The notes: generated from the letters alone by a model not told the origin. DNA of 64,000 bases from Clostridium liquoris (GCF_002995785.1 NZ_PVXO01000066.1:62001-126000), one strand, 5' to 3'; shown: positions 27,259 to 37,391, counted from the stretch's first letter. Numbers and translations are program-made.

Positions 27259-29083
27259 AGCACTTCCCTTCTAGATTTACATTTACTCCACAATTCGTAC
27301 ATCCTAATCTGCAGTCTGGTGTAATTATTCCTTCTTTTGCCTTATCATTTTCCCTAATAAGGAACTCTTTGTTCACTCCAATATTTATGAAATCCCAAGG
27401 CAATATTTCATCATAACTTCTCTCTCTATAAGCATAAAATTCTGGATCCACCCCACATTTTTTAAAAGCATCCATCCATATTTCATAATTAAAATATTCA
27501 GACCAGCCATCAAACTTAGCACCATTTTTAAAGGCTTCTACCAATACGTCGCAAACTCTTCTATCTCCTCTCGCAAAAACGGCTTCTAAAAAGCTTACCT
27601 TTGATGCATGATAATTAAAAGATATAGCTTTACTCTTTATAGAGTCCTTTATAGTATATATTCTTTCCATAACATCCTTTTCTCTAAGTTGAGGAGCCCA
27701 CTGAAAAGGTGTAAACGGCTTCGGAACAAATATAGAAGCGCTAGCTGTTACCCTTAAACCTTTTTTCCTTTTATCCTTTGGTAAACTATAATATTCATTT
27801 ACAACCTTTTCTGACGTATATGCAATACCTTTGGCATCTTCTATAGTTTCATAAGGAAGGCCTATCATATAATAAAGTTTTATGGTTGACCAACCAGATT
27901 CAAAAGCACTTCTTGTAGCATTTAAAAGATTTTCCTCTGTAACTCCCTTATTTATAACATCTCTCATTCTTTGGGTACCTGCTTCTGGAGCAAAAGTTAA
28001 TCCTGTTTTTCTAACCTTTTGAATTTCATTGATTAGATCCACATAAAAAGAATCTATTCTAAGGGATGGTAGCGACACTCCTACTTTTTCGTCTTTATAC
28101 TTCTCTATTAAAGAATAAATAAGATTTCTTATATCAGAATAATCACATATACTCAAAGAGGTTAAAGATATTTCATTATATCCTGTAGTCTTTAAAAGAC
28201 TTTCTGCTAGCTCCATAAGCTTATCTGTTTTCTTTTCTCTAATTGGTCTATAAATCATACCTGCCTGACAGAATCTGCAGCCTCTAGTACATCCTCTAAA
28301 GGTTTCAAGCATTATTCTATCATGAACTATTTCTGTATATGGCACTATAAGCTTATCAGGATAAGGCACTTCATTAAAGTTAGTTATTATCCTCTTTTTA
28401 ACCTTCTTTGGCACATCGTCATATAAAGGTTTGAATTCTTTTATAGTTCCATCTTCTTTATAAGATACTTCATATAAAGATGGTACATAAACTCCTTCTA
28501 TTTTGCACACAGCTCTTAAAAATTCTTTTTTAGTTTTACCCTTATATTCTTTATATAAATCCAATATTTCATTTGAAACCTCTTCTCCTTCTCCCATAAC
28601 AAACATATCTGGTATATCATACAGAGGTTCTGGATTACAGGCGCAAGGTCCTCCACACACAACTATTGGATCTTCTTCTCCTCTTTCTGAAGCTCTTACA
28701 TTTATTCCAGCCATATTTAACATATTTAGTATATTTGTATAGCTCATTTCATATTGAAGAGTAAATCCTAACATATCAAATTCTTTCAAAGAATCTTTAG
28801 TTTCTAATGTAAAACAAGGTATATTATTTTCCCTCATTAGCTTTTCCATGTCTGGCCATGGTGCAAAAGCCCTTTCACAATATGTATCTTCTCTCTGATT
28901 TAAAGTATAATAAAGTATCCTTGATCCTAAATGAGACATTCCCACCTCATAAACATCAGGGAAACAAAATGCATACCTTATATCCACTTTTTCTTTATCT
29001 TTTTTATATGAATTAAATTCTTCTCCTATGTATCTAGCCGGTTTTTCTACTTTGTAAAGAATATCATCTGGAATTAAGTTCAT
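27227..29083 (-). CDS. TIGR03960 B12-binding-like radical SAM protein
   Basis: 618 residues. A cobalamin-binding-like N-terminal domain precedes the radical SAM core with the 4Fe-4S triad in RGCTRGCRFCQAGMIYRP. A C-terminal Cys-rich tail carries DCRLGCTNCGVN. ATGAGGAGG precedes the ATG. Found in Firmicutes next to rng; the substrate is unknown, with RNA or tRNA modification often proposed. Confidence 0.92.
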   Translation of the reverse strand: MNLIPDDILYKVEKPARYIGEEFNSYKKDKEKVDIRYAFCFPDVYEVGMSHLGSRILYYTLNQREDTYCERAFAPWPDMEKLMRENNIPCFTLETKDSLKEFDMLGFTLQYEMSYTNILNMLNMAGINVRASERGEEDPIVVCGGPCACNPEPLYDIPDMFVMGEGEEVSNEILDLYKEYKGKTKKEFLRAVCKIEGVYVPSLYEVSYKEDGTIKEFKPLYDDVPKKVKKRIITNFNEVPYPDKLIVPYTEIVHDRIMLETFRGCTRGCRFCQAGMIYRPIREKKTDKLMELAESLLKTTGYNEISLTSLSICDYSDIRNLIYSLIEKYKDEKVGVSLPSLRIDSFYVDLINEIQKVRKTGLTFAPEAGTQRMRDVINKGVTEENLLNATRSAFESGWSTIKLYYMIGLPYETIEDAKGIAYTSEKVVNEYYSLPKDKRKKGLRVTASASIFVPKPFTPFQWAPQLREKDVMERIYTIKDSIKSKAISFNYHASKVSFLEAVFARGDRRVCDVLVEAFKNGAKFDGWSEYFNYEIWMDAFKKCGVDPEFYAYRERSYDEILPWDFINIGVNKEFLIRENDKAKEGIITPDCRLGCTNCGVNVNLEGKCFEGALSNKVQ

Positions 29084-29151
29084 TAAAAATTCCTCCTCAT
29101 AGGTTATTCAATTTTATATTCTAACATATAAATTAGTAAATTGAAAATTAT

Positions 29152-30009
29152 TTATATGTGATTTTCATCTTCAGCTTTCATTAATTCTTCTAAGGTTATA
29201 TTTCCATAAAGTTTTAAAGCTTCTATTATTTCCTCTTCATAAATTATATCCATAACTTTCATTTCATCATCTAATATAAAAAAAATATTATACTTGTTTT
29301 TTTCTACAATGCTTAAAACACTAATTAAATCCTTTTTATAGAAAACAGAAATGCTTTTATTTTCTATATATCCTCTTTTTTTAAACTTATATTTCTTTTT
29401 TATAATATCTCCCATGATTAAATATACTATCCTTTTCCTTTCTTTTAATGAAGATACTATTATAAATACAGATATAATACCTAAATTTATACTTGTTACC
29501 CCTGCAAAAAATAAAAAAAGATAATAAAAAATTAATAAGCTTCCTATGCCTATACTAATATAAACCGTTATTTTATTAGCAATTTTATATATACACCTGA
29601 AGTTTATTAAATCTCTTAATATCCTCCCCCCATCTAAAGGATATGCAGGAATTAGATTGAAGATTCCTATAACAAAATTGCATTGAAATAATAAATAATA
29701 TAAATCAATAGGGTACTTCATATGAAATTTATAAAAAATAGCTGCCAGTAATAGATTTACAATTGGTGCAGACAAAGAAATCATTAAATCTTCCATAGGT
29801 GTTGCTTCATCAATATCCTTAAGTATTAAAACTGTACCTATAGGCAATATCTCTATATCAAACCCTGTAAATCCCAAATGCCTAGCAGCTAAATAATGTA
29901 TTAATTCATGAAAAAAAACTATTATAAAAGATATTAACAGCTTCCCTTTAAATCCGATGAACATCAATACTAATATGTATGGAATGAAATATCTGTTTAA
30001 TTTAATCAA
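29152..30009 (-). CDS. Site-2-type M50 metalloprotease (SpoIVFB-like)
   Basis: 285 residues. Multiple TM helices; the zinc motif HELIH lies in FFHELIHYLAARHLG and the third ligand in NLIPAYPLDGGRILRD. The C-terminal ~90 residues look like a CBS-type domain. In B. subtilis SpoIVFB sits just before rplU and cleaves pro-sigma-K. The same synteny here supports orthology, but the sigma-K role is inferred. TTG start (30007-30009) with GGGGAAGGG. Confidence 0.87.
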   Translation of the reverse strand: MIKLNRYFIPYILVLMFIGFKGKLLISFIIVFFHELIHYLAARHLGFTGFDIEILPIGTVLILKDIDEATPMEDLMISLSAPIVNLLLAAIFYKFHMKYPIDLYYLLFQCNFVIGIFNLIPAYPLDGGRILRDLINFRCIYKIANKITVYISIGIGSLLIFYYLFLFFAGVTSINLGIISVFIIVSSLKERKRIVYLIMGDIIKKKYKFKKRGYIENKSISVFYKKDLISVLSIVEKNKYNIFFILDDEMKVMDIIYEEEIIEALKLYGNITLEELMKAEDENHI

Positions 30010-30025
30010 TTTGCCCTTCCCCGTC

Positions 30026-30793
30026 CTATTTAATTGCTATATAATTTTCCGGATCCTTACTTTCTCCCATATAAAGAAGCTCAAAATGAAGATGAGGTGC
30101 TGTAGATTTCCCTGAATTACCACTCTTACCTAGAGTATCTCCTTTTTTAACCCCTTTTCCCTTTTCTACTAAAATGGAATTAAGATGCCCATACTTTGTT
30201 TCTATTCCTTCTCCATGATCTATTACAATGTATTTTCCAAGAGTTTTATCTTCTCCACTATCCTTAATCTTTCCATCAAAAGATGCCTTTACATCTGTGT
30301 TTTCACTTACATTTATATCTATACCTTCATGAAACTTTTTACTCTTATCTATAGGATCTACTCTGTATCCATAACTGGAAGTAATTTTTCCTTCTACAGG
30401 CAGCTGAAACTGATTTTCTATCTTCTCTTTTATGGTCTTTCCTCCAGTAATCTTTGCTTTTGCCTTTTCAATAAAATCTGTAGCTTCTTCCTCTATAGTT
30501 TTTATATTAAAAGATTTAATTTTTGTATATATTTGTTTATAATCATAACTTTCATTTACAACCTTTTTAGAATAATTATAAACAGCTTGAGTTTGCGGAG
30601 TAACCACCAATTTACATACAATTACCATAAAAAATAACACTGCAGCTCCTATCAAATCCCTTATTATTCTTTTCCCAATATAGCCAGCTGCTGGACTATA
30701 GGATCTTTTACTAAAATAATTTGATTCATTTCTATCTTTTCTTTTCTTTAAATTTCTATAATACTCTTCATATTGAGAATTATAGCTTCCCAT
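30026..30793 (-). CDS. M23 (LytM) peptidase, SpoIVFA-like position
   Basis: 255 residues. One TM helix (LIGAAVLFFMVIVCKLVV) and a C-terminal LytM domain with both zinc motifs intact, FHEGIDI and HLHFELLYMG. In Bacillus the neighbour of SpoIVFB is SpoIVFA, an inhibitor with a degenerate LytM domain. The intact active site suggests a real peptidoglycan hydrolase here. Overlaps nothing; 16 nt before the M50 gene. Confidence 0.87.
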   Translation of the reverse strand: MGSYNSQYEEYYRNLKKRKDRNESNYFSKRSYSPAAGYIGKRIIRDLIGAAVLFFMVIVCKLVVTPQTQAVYNYSKKVVNESYDYKQIYTKIKSFNIKTIEEEATDFIEKAKAKITGGKTIKEKIENQFQLPVEGKITSSYGYRVDPIDKSKKFHEGIDINVSENTDVKASFDGKIKDSGEDKTLGKYIVIDHGEGIETKYGHLNSILVEKGKGVKKGDTLGKSGNSGKSTAPHLHFELLYMGESKDPENYIAIK

Positions 30794-30956
30794 TTTATTT
30801 CCCCTTTCTTAATTAATAAGGTCTCAAGTTTTTTCTATGGTTGCTCACTACTTATATATATTTAATAATATTTTTAAATATTACCTAGGATAGTATAAAA
30901 AACATAGATCACTTTTTGAAATAATAAATAAAAAATAAAAAAGAATAAATAAGGAG

Positions 30957-31025
30957 TATTTTCTTCCGCCGTGCTGCAGAAAATCTTTAATTAAAAGTTT
31001 TTCGCAGTGTAACGAAGAAAAATCG
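30957..31025. repeat. Imperfect inverted repeat in the mgsA-M23 gap
   Basis: The arms TTCTTCCGCCGTGCTGCAGA (from 30961) and the complement of TTTTTCGCAGTGTAACGAAG (near 30999-31018) match in TTTTCTTC and CTGC-GAAAA. They are separated by AATTAAAAG-type sequence. It may fold as a long hairpin or be a small dispersed element. The rest of the 280-nt gap is A-rich. Confidence 0.45.
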
Positions 31026-31040
31026 TCCAAATTTATTCTC

Positions 31041-31075
31041 TATTACCTATTACCTATTACCTATTACCTATTACC
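31041..31075. repeat. Five tandem copies of TATTACC
   Basis: A perfect heptamer array of 35 nt that abuts the mgsA stop codon, whose complement CTA is 31075-31077. A variable-number tandem repeat candidate. Confidence 0.85.
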
Positions 31076-31449
31076 TAAAAATTATGTGCCTTTAATGCTT
31101 TAATAAACACTTCTGCTGAGCCTAAATTTGTAGCAAGAGGTATACAATGAACGTCGCAAAGTCTTAAAAGTGCAGTAACATCCGGTTCATGAGGTTGTGC
31201 AGTTAATGGATCTCTTAAGAAAATTATAAAATCCATATTGCCTTCTGCAACCTTTGCTCCAATCTGCTGGTCTCCGCCTAAAGGTCCTGAAAGAAATCTG
31301 TGAACATGAAGGCCAGTATTTTCTGAAATAAGTCTTCCAGTTGTGCCTGTAGCATAGAGTTCATGTTCCTCAAACACCTCTCTATATCTCTTTACAAAAT
31401 CAATCATGTCTTCTTTTTTCTTATCATGTGCTATCAATGCTATTCTCAT
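31075..31449 (-). CDS. mgsA: Methylglyoxal synthase
   Basis: Converts dihydroxyacetone phosphate to methylglyoxal plus phosphate. 124 residues. [10 protein letters not shown] at the N-terminus, ATGTTGRLI (phosphate site), [13 protein letters not shown] (catalytic Asp), and [24 protein letters not shown] precedes the ATG. Located 12 nt after rodA. Confidence 0.96.
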   Translation of the reverse strand: MRIALIAHDKKKEDMIDFVKRYREVFEEHELYATGTTGRLISENTGLHVHRFLSGPLGGDQQIGAKVAEGNMDFIIFLRDPLTAQPHEPDVTALLRLCDVHCIPLATNLGSAEVFIKALKAHNF

Positions 31450-31461
31450 ATGATGCTCCCC

Positions 31462-32583
31462 CTAAAAATTAATTTTTTTCCTTCTCATCCCTATATTTAA
31501 AACCAGTGCAATACCCATAATACTTGTTATAAAAGAACTTCCTCCATAACTCATTAATGGTAATGTAATGCCTGTTATTGGAGTAACTCCAATAGTCATA
31601 CCAACATTCTGTAATATGGAAAATAAGAATGTAGAAACTACTCCAATAGAAATCATGGAGCCAAAAATATCCTTAGAAGTTCTAGCTATATTTATAAATT
31701 TATAAATTAAAATTCCATATAGAGTTAATAAAAATGTTTCACCTAAAAGTCCCCACTCTTCACCTACAACAGAAAATATAAAATCCGTATGGGATTCAGG
31801 AATAAATCCTCCAGCTACCTGAGTTCCTTTTAAGAATCCCTTTCCTAAAATTCCTCCTGAACCAATGCCTATTTGGGATTGAACAAGCTGAAGTCCAGAC
31901 CCTAGCTCGTCTGCTCCTGGGTTTAAAAAAGAAAGCAGTCTTACTTTCCAATATTCAGGCATTAGAGGGGAGTTCCATATTATAGCAATCAATGCTATTA
32001 TCCCTGCAAATCCCCACCCTATTACTTTTAGATTCAATCCTGCTGCAAAAAAAATTCCTAAGACTATAAAGAAACATACCATAGTCATTCCCATATCCGG
32101 TTGTATTACAATTAAAATCATAGGAATAGCTGCATACATGACCAAAGTAAAAAAATTCTTGGGATTATTAATATTCCCTTCCATATCATCTAACTTTTTA
32201 GCAAGCATTATAATCATACCTAATTTGGCAAATTCAGAGGGCTGTCCTATAGTTACAGAACCTATTTTCATCCAAGAACCAGCACCATTAACAGTGGACT
32301 TAAAAATAGTATCATTTAAAAGTAGCAATATAACTCCAAACCAATAAATAATATTAGCATATCCCTGTAATAAAGAATAGTCGAAAACAAGCATAAAATA
32401 CATTATAACAATTCCAAGTAAAATCCATATTAATTGTGATCTAAAAACGCTGGCCCCTGATTTCATATGAGTAGCACTATAAATATTTAAAGCACCAAAT
32501 AATCCTATAATTAAAACTATTATTATGGCACTAAAATCCAATTCTCTAAGTAACTTTTTACTAATCTTTAGTTTATCAAGCAT
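31462..32583 (-). CDS. rodA: RodA, SEDS peptidoglycan glycosyltransferase
   Basis: 373 residues with ten or so TM helices; SEDS signatures GQPSEFAKLG, ESHTDFIFSVVGEEWGLLG and MSYGGSSFITS. RodA polymerises lipid II with PBP2 (mrdA is 2 kb upstream in the same direction). TTGGAGGG precedes the ATG. Confidence 0.94.
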   Translation of the reverse strand: MLDKLKISKKLLRELDFSAIIIVLIIGLFGALNIYSATHMKSGASVFRSQLIWILLGIVIMYFMLVFDYSLLQGYANIIYWFGVILLLLNDTIFKSTVNGAGSWMKIGSVTIGQPSEFAKLGMIIMLAKKLDDMEGNINNPKNFFTLVMYAAIPMILIVIQPDMGMTMVCFFIVLGIFFAAGLNLKVIGWGFAGIIALIAIIWNSPLMPEYWKVRLLSFLNPGADELGSGLQLVQSQIGIGSGGILGKGFLKGTQVAGGFIPESHTDFIFSVVGEEWGLLGETFLLTLYGILIYKFINIARTSKDIFGSMISIGVVSTFLFSILQNVGMTIGVTPITGITLPLMSYGGSSFITSIMGIALVLNIGMRRKKINF

Positions 32584-32631
32584 GGTTTAAATCCCTCCAA
32601 TACAAGTATGATTATAACAGTGTAATTCGAA

Positions 32632-32662
32632 AAAAGCTATGTATAATTTATACATAGCTTTT
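32632..32662 (-). terminator. Terminator after minE
   Basis: 15-bp stem AAAAGCTATGTATAA (32632-32646) / 32648-32662 followed by TTTTTTCG on the minus strand. Confidence 0.8.
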
Positions 32663-32678
32663 AAATTTTATATGAACT

Positions 32679-32948
32679 TTATCTTCTTTTTTTCATCCTT
32701 TTTATTGGAATACTAGCTATTAGGGCAGGGGAATTGCCCTCCATTTCATCAGTATTAGTTATTTTTACTTCCAATTCTTCTCTATCTATTTCTGCATATT
32801 TAGAAATTACGCCCATTATTTCTTCTTTTATATTTTGAAGAAGTTCTGGTGATAAATCCGCTCTATCATGAATTAAAATTAGCTTCAATCTTTCTTTGGC
32901 TACTTCCTTAGAGGCAGGTTTTTGACCAAATAAACTAAAAAAATCCAT
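32679..32948 (-). CDS. minE: Cell division topological specificity factor MinE
   Basis: 89 residues with the anti-MinCD helix KERLKLILIHDRADLSPELL and the C-terminal dimerisation part. It drives MinD release and pole-to-pole oscillation. GTAGGAGGG precedes the ATG; 11 nt after minD. MinE (not DivIVA-MinJ) placement is typical of Clostridium. Confidence 0.95.
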   Translation of the reverse strand: MDFFSLFGQKPASKEVAKERLKLILIHDRADLSPELLQNIKEEIMGVISKYAEIDREELEVKITNTDEMEGNSPALIASIPIKRMKKRR

Positions 32949-32959
32949 CTGTATCCCTC

Positions 32960-33760
32960 CTACTTAATGCCAAAAAGCTTTTTTAAAGAATATAAAAACC
33001 CATTTTCACTGTTACTATCAAAATTTAAGAATGGCACCTGCTCTCCCATAATTCTTCTTGCTACATTTCTAAAAGCCTGACCTGATAAAGCCTTATCATT
33101 TAAAACAATTGGTTCCCCTTTATTTGTTGATATGGTTATATTTCTATCATCTGGAATAATCCCAATAAGTTTTACCGCTAAACTATCCAATATATCATTT
33201 ACGTCTAACATATCACCACTTTTTACCATGTCACTATTTATTCTATTTACAATTAATTGATGATCTTCTAAACCCTTTGCTTCTAGTTTTCCTATAACTC
33301 TATCAGCATCCCTTACTGAAGTTACCTCAGGATTGACAACAATTAAAGCTCTATCAGCACCAGCTATTGCATTTTCAAAGCCCTGTTCTATTCCTGCGGG
33401 ACAATCTAATATTACATAATCAAATTCCCCCTTCAATTCATTTACCAAGCTTAACATCTGCTCTTTAGTAATATCTGTTTTATCTCTAGTTTGAGCTGTT
33501 GGTAATAAAAATAAGTTTGGTAATCTTTTATCTTTTATAAGAGCTTGTTTTAATTTACAATTTTCTTCTAATACATCCATTAAGGTGAAAACTATTCTAT
33601 TTTCAAGTCCCATAAGGACATCTAGATTTCTGAGGCCTGTATCTCCATCTACAACTACAACTTTCTTTCCCATAGATGCTAATGCCGTTCCTATATTCGC
33701 GGTTGTTGTAGTTTTTCCAACCCCCCCTTTACCAGATGTTATTACTATTGCTTCTCCCAT
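32960..33760 (-). CDS. minD: Septum-site-determining ATPase MinD
   Basis: 266 residues. Deviant Walker A in SGKGGVGKTTTTANIG, Walker B VILDCPAGIEQG, and a C-terminal amphipathic membrane helix (FLYSLKKLFGIK). ATG at 33758-33760 follows GGAGGG at 7 nt; an ATG five codons earlier lies inside the Shine-Dalgarno context. Confidence 0.97.
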   Translation of the reverse strand: MGEAIVITSGKGGVGKTTTTANIGTALASMGKKVVVVDGDTGLRNLDVLMGLENRIVFTLMDVLEENCKLKQALIKDKRLPNLFLLPTAQTRDKTDITKEQMLSLVNELKGEFDYVILDCPAGIEQGFENAIAGADRALIVVNPEVTSVRDADRVIGKLEAKGLEDHQLIVNRINSDMVKSGDMLDVNDILDSLAVKLIGIIPDDRNITISTNKGEPIVLNDKALSGQAFRNVARRIMGEQVPFLNFDSNSENGFLYSLKKLFGIK

Positions 33761-33774
33761 ATATATTCCCTCCA

Positions 33775-34407
33775 TTAAATAAATTTGTTAGGTAAATAAG
33801 GTTCTACTACTATGGTATTTCCCTTTATTCTTGCTACCTCAGGATACTGAGGTTTAACGCTATCCTCAGGTGATCTAGTAGCTATATCTCCAATTTGTAG
33901 TATTTCAGGTTGTAGGTAAAAAGCCGCTACTATAGCCTTTTGATTTCCTCCTACCCCAGCATGTACATATCCTCTTAAAGCCCCAATGACTATTATATTT
34001 CCTCCTGCATATATTTCAGAGCCAGAATTAACATCTCCTACTATCACAAGATTTCCTGAGTAATTAATTACCTGTCCACTTCTTACGGTTCTTCTTATAA
34101 ACTTGGTTCTGCCCTCATATATTCCCGAGAAAATCTTATTGTTATTTTCTTCAGAGTTCTCGAAGATACAATCCTTAATTAAAAATTCATCAAAAAGTAC
34201 ATCTTTCAGCCTTCTTAAATCCTTTTCATTTATGTACTTGAGTTCGGTAGTTATTTTAAGAGTACAGCCTTTATAGAAAATCTTTCCCTTAGATAACCTT
34301 TCAATTAAAGAATCGAGCATTTCGTCAAAATCTTTAAATTTATTCATATTTATAACTGCATTAAGTCCTTCTTTATTACCTTTTATGATTATAGTTTCAT
34401 CTAACAT
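33775..34407 (-). CDS. minC: Septum-site-determining protein MinC
   Basis: 210 residues. N-terminal FtsZ-inhibiting domain and C-terminal beta-helix with [20 protein letters not shown] and [22 protein letters not shown] precedes the ATG. First gene of minCDE. Confidence 0.95.
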   Translation of the reverse strand: MLDETIIIKGNKEGLNAVINMNKFKDFDEMLDSLIERLSKGKIFYKGCTLKITTELKYINEKDLRRLKDVLFDEFLIKDCIFENSEENNNKIFSGIYEGRTKFIRRTVRSGQVINYSGNLVIVGDVNSGSEIYAGGNIIVIGALRGYVHAGVGGNQKAIVAAFYLQPEILQIGDIATRSPEDSVKPQYPEVARIKGNTIVVEPYLPNKFI

Positions 34408-34489
34408 ACATTAAACCTCCAAAAGTCGGCATATGTTTATATTTCAACAAATATCCTCTAATTCCTTCTGCAAATTAATAGTTTTTTTA

Positions 34490-34522
34490 ATAAGGGCATA
34501 TACCTTATGTACATGCCCTTAT
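34490..34522. terminator. Hairpin between mrdA and minC
   Basis: Perfect 10-bp stem ATAAGGGCAT (34490-34499) / ATGCCCTTAT (34513-34522), loop 13 nt, shortly after the mrdA stop. No proper U-tract on the minus strand, so termination is uncertain. Confidence 0.5.
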
Positions 34523-34533
34523 AATTATTTATC

Positions 34534-37377
34534 CTAATTATATTGGAAATGATAATTCATATTTTTTAGTTCATCCTTAAAATATGCCTCATACATAGCT
34601 TCAGCTACCGGAATTAAATATCCTCCATGACCTCCATCAAAAACAAATACACATACAGCTATCTGTGGATCATCATATGGGGCAAAACCTACAAAAACTG
34701 CTGAAGAGGTTCTTCCTATTTTATCCTGAATTTTTTCATTAAATGTAGCTGAACCTGTCTTACCTGCATTTTTAATAGGAAACTGACTAAGACTGGAAGC
34801 TGTACCATCTTCATAGGATGTAACCGCCAACATTCCCTCTTTTACTGCCTTTAAAGTCTCAGGTTTCATATTTACCTTCTCTATTACTTCTGGTTTAACA
34901 TCTTGAATTACATTGTTATTTGAATCTAAAAATTGATCTACAAGATGAACCTTATATCTAGTTCCTCCATTAGCAATAGTAGCAATATAATTTGCTAACT
35001 GTAATGGTGTAAACTGATCAGAACCCTGACCAATAGCCGCATTATAAACATTACCAGGTCTAGTGGCTTCTTCTTCTACAGCATTTACTGCTTCAAAAAT
35101 CTTATTCATAGCTGTAGAAATATCTCCATCAGAAAAATTCTTATCTTGTATGGAAGGATCTTTTTGTATTAATTCTTTCAATAATCCTTTAACGGTATCG
35201 GAAAAATTATTTACATTATTAAATTTCATTTGCTGTTTTATTGTATCCTGTATTTTTCCTTTTAAGTCACTTATTTCTTTACTATCTTTAGTTTGTATTT
35301 GTATATCGATGCCACTATATCCACCGCCATCTTTATTCTTTCTAATCTTTTTTAACTCATCATAAAGTAACCACATATGTGGATTAGCTGCATTATTCTT
35401 TGCTGATTGCACATTAAATACCTGGCCAAAGTTTTCTGGTATTTCGATTCCTGTTGATGGAGTAGCCTTTCCTTTAGGGTCTACACCTAAACCAAATTTC
35501 CATGCATAGTTAGCCAAAGTATCTAAACCATTTTGATATAATCTATCACCAACTTCAAAGAAATAATAGTTATTTGAGCAGGCAAGAGCATCTATAACAG
35601 TTAGCGCTCCTTTACTAGAAGTATTCCAACTGTGTCCGTTATACCCATGTTTAGTATATACTAAGTTATCATATATTGTTTCCTCTGGAGTTATTACACC
35701 TTCTTCTAATCCTGCAACAGCTGTTAAAGGCTTAAAAGTTGAACCCGGTGGTGTTAAAGCTGAAGTAGCATAATTGAAGAAAGGCTTAGGATATATATCG
35801 TATTGATCTTTTCTTTCAACTTTTCCAGATTTATTATCGCTATTATTAATAGGTGGAAATAAATCATCCACTGTAACCTGTAAACTTCTATTAGCAATAT
35901 AATTCTTGGCAAACTTTTCTAAGTCAGGATTAAAAAACTGATTATACATATCTGTAGTAAGCTTTCCTGGAGTTGAAAATATATTAGGATCAAATCCTGG
36001 TCTGCTTGCAAGAGCCAGTACTCCTCCTGTTTTAACATCAATAGCTACTGCTGCACCTCTTGTAGCATTAGCGGTATTTGCACCATCAGAACTTACACTA
36101 GGATTATTTTGTAAATCTTGCATAACCTTATCTAAGGTTTTCTCTGCAGCATTTTGCACATCCTTATCAATAGTTAACTTAAGAGTTTGTCCTGGATAAG
36201 GTTCTCTTCTGCCCAACTCTTCTATAACCCTTCCCTGTTTATTTAATTTTACAATTCTTCCACCATTGGAGCCTTTAAGTCTATCTTCATAAACAGATTC
36301 AAGTCCTGCAGTACCAATATAGTCAGAACTTACATCATATCCCTTTTCCTTATACTTTTCTGGATTATTACTTATTTTAGATATATAGCCCAAGAATGAT
36401 GAACCTAATTCACCATATGGATAATTTCTTAATGGCTGAGTAGTTACATCTATACCTGGAAGATCATTTAATCTTTCATAGAAAATAAATGCTGTATCCT
36501 TTTTAATATTAGCTCCAATCACTACTGGCTTATATCCTGAAAAGCTCTGCATCTTCATTGTGTCCCTTATTACCATATATTTTCTTTGAAGCTGAACATC
36601 ATATTCCATTTTATCTATACCATATTCTGATATTAGATTATTAAGTATCACCTTTGCATCCTTAGAGTTACTATGTGCATATTGCTCTAATTGAGCCTTC
36701 AGATCACTACTAGGCTTTATATGAAATCTTTCTTGTATAAGCCCATAAGCTTCATCTGCATTAATTTTATATTGCTCTAAAAGGTTCTTAAAATCTTCAG
36801 CAGGAGATATATTATACTGTTTTACCAATAACTTAAAAGTCTCCTCTGGAGATATTTTCAGTAACTCTTTATCTACAGTATTGATTTGTCCTTGTGTAAG
36901 CTTACCCTTACTGTCAGGGAATAGTTTTTTTTCTATTGCTTCATTTAATCCTCTATCCCTCTTAAATCTTATTTCTTGAGCTTTTCTTGTAGCTTCATCC
37001 TGTGTTTTGAACTCAAATCTAAAAGGATTTATCTTTAATTCAAAATCGTCCTGCTGCATTTCTCCGTTTTTATCCAAAAGGTTAAATACCTTATCCATAG
37101 TTTCAAAAAAGTATTTCTTATTATCACTGGTCTCATTGTACACAAGCATATAACTTTGATAATTGTTAGCGAGAACAACACCTTTTCTATCCACTATGTT
37201 ACCTCTAGGAGCAGGATCTGGAATCTCCGTTATAGCAGCCATATTGGCTCTTTCATTGTAATATTCTCCCTTTACTATCTGTAAATCTATAAGCTTATAA
37301 CCTAAAACTGAATAAATTATAGCCATCAACAAGAAAAAAGCTGTATATCTGTTAAACCTTTTTTTCTTTTCTTTCAT
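34534..37377 (-). CDS. mrdA: Penicillin-binding protein 2 (MrdA), transpeptidase
   Basis: 947 residues, long for class B PBP2 (usually ~600-720). N-terminal TM helix, dimerisation domain (DPAPRGNIVDRKGVVLANN), catalytic S-x-x-K in PPGSTFKPLTA, S-x-N in CSNNYYFFEVG, KTG in AGKTGSATFN. Two lineage-specific helical insertions are apparent: roughly residues 120-260 in the N-terminal domain, and 670-760 between SxN and KTG. Partner of RodA in elongasome synthesis. AGAGGAATGG precedes the ATG. Confidence 0.94.
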   Translation of the reverse strand: MKEKKKRFNRYTAFFLLMAIIYSVLGYKLIDLQIVKGEYYNERANMAAITEIPDPAPRGNIVDRKGVVLANNYQSYMLVYNETSDNKKYFFETMDKVFNLLDKNGEMQQDDFELKINPFRFEFKTQDEATRKAQEIRFKRDRGLNEAIEKKLFPDSKGKLTQGQINTVDKELLKISPEETFKLLVKQYNISPAEDFKNLLEQYKINADEAYGLIQERFHIKPSSDLKAQLEQYAHSNSKDAKVILNNLISEYGIDKMEYDVQLQRKYMVIRDTMKMQSFSGYKPVVIGANIKKDTAFIFYERLNDLPGIDVTTQPLRNYPYGELGSSFLGYISKISNNPEKYKEKGYDVSSDYIGTAGLESVYEDRLKGSNGGRIVKLNKQGRVIEELGRREPYPGQTLKLTIDKDVQNAAEKTLDKVMQDLQNNPSVSSDGANTANATRGAAVAIDVKTGGVLALASRPGFDPNIFSTPGKLTTDMYNQFFNPDLEKFAKNYIANRSLQVTVDDLFPPINNSDNKSGKVERKDQYDIYPKPFFNYATSALTPPGSTFKPLTAVAGLEEGVITPEETIYDNLVYTKHGYNGHSWNTSSKGALTVIDALACSNNYYFFEVGDRLYQNGLDTLANYAWKFGLGVDPKGKATPSTGIEIPENFGQVFNVQSAKNNAANPHMWLLYDELKKIRKNKDGGGYSGIDIQIQTKDSKEISDLKGKIQDTIKQQMKFNNVNNFSDTVKGLLKELIQKDPSIQDKNFSDGDISTAMNKIFEAVNAVEEEATRPGNVYNAAIGQGSDQFTPLQLANYIATIANGGTRYKVHLVDQFLDSNNNVIQDVKPEVIEKVNMKPETLKAVKEGMLAVTSYEDGTASSLSQFPIKNAGKTGSATFNEKIQDKIGRTSSAVFVGFAPYDDPQIAVCVFVFDGGHGGYLIPVAEAMYEAYFKDELKNMNYHFQYN

Positions 37378-37391
37378 AAGTCACCATTCCT

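Noticed and set aside
31041-31075. TATTACC array as a CRISPR
   Set aside because: The units are directly adjacent heptamers with no spacers; no cas genes in the window.
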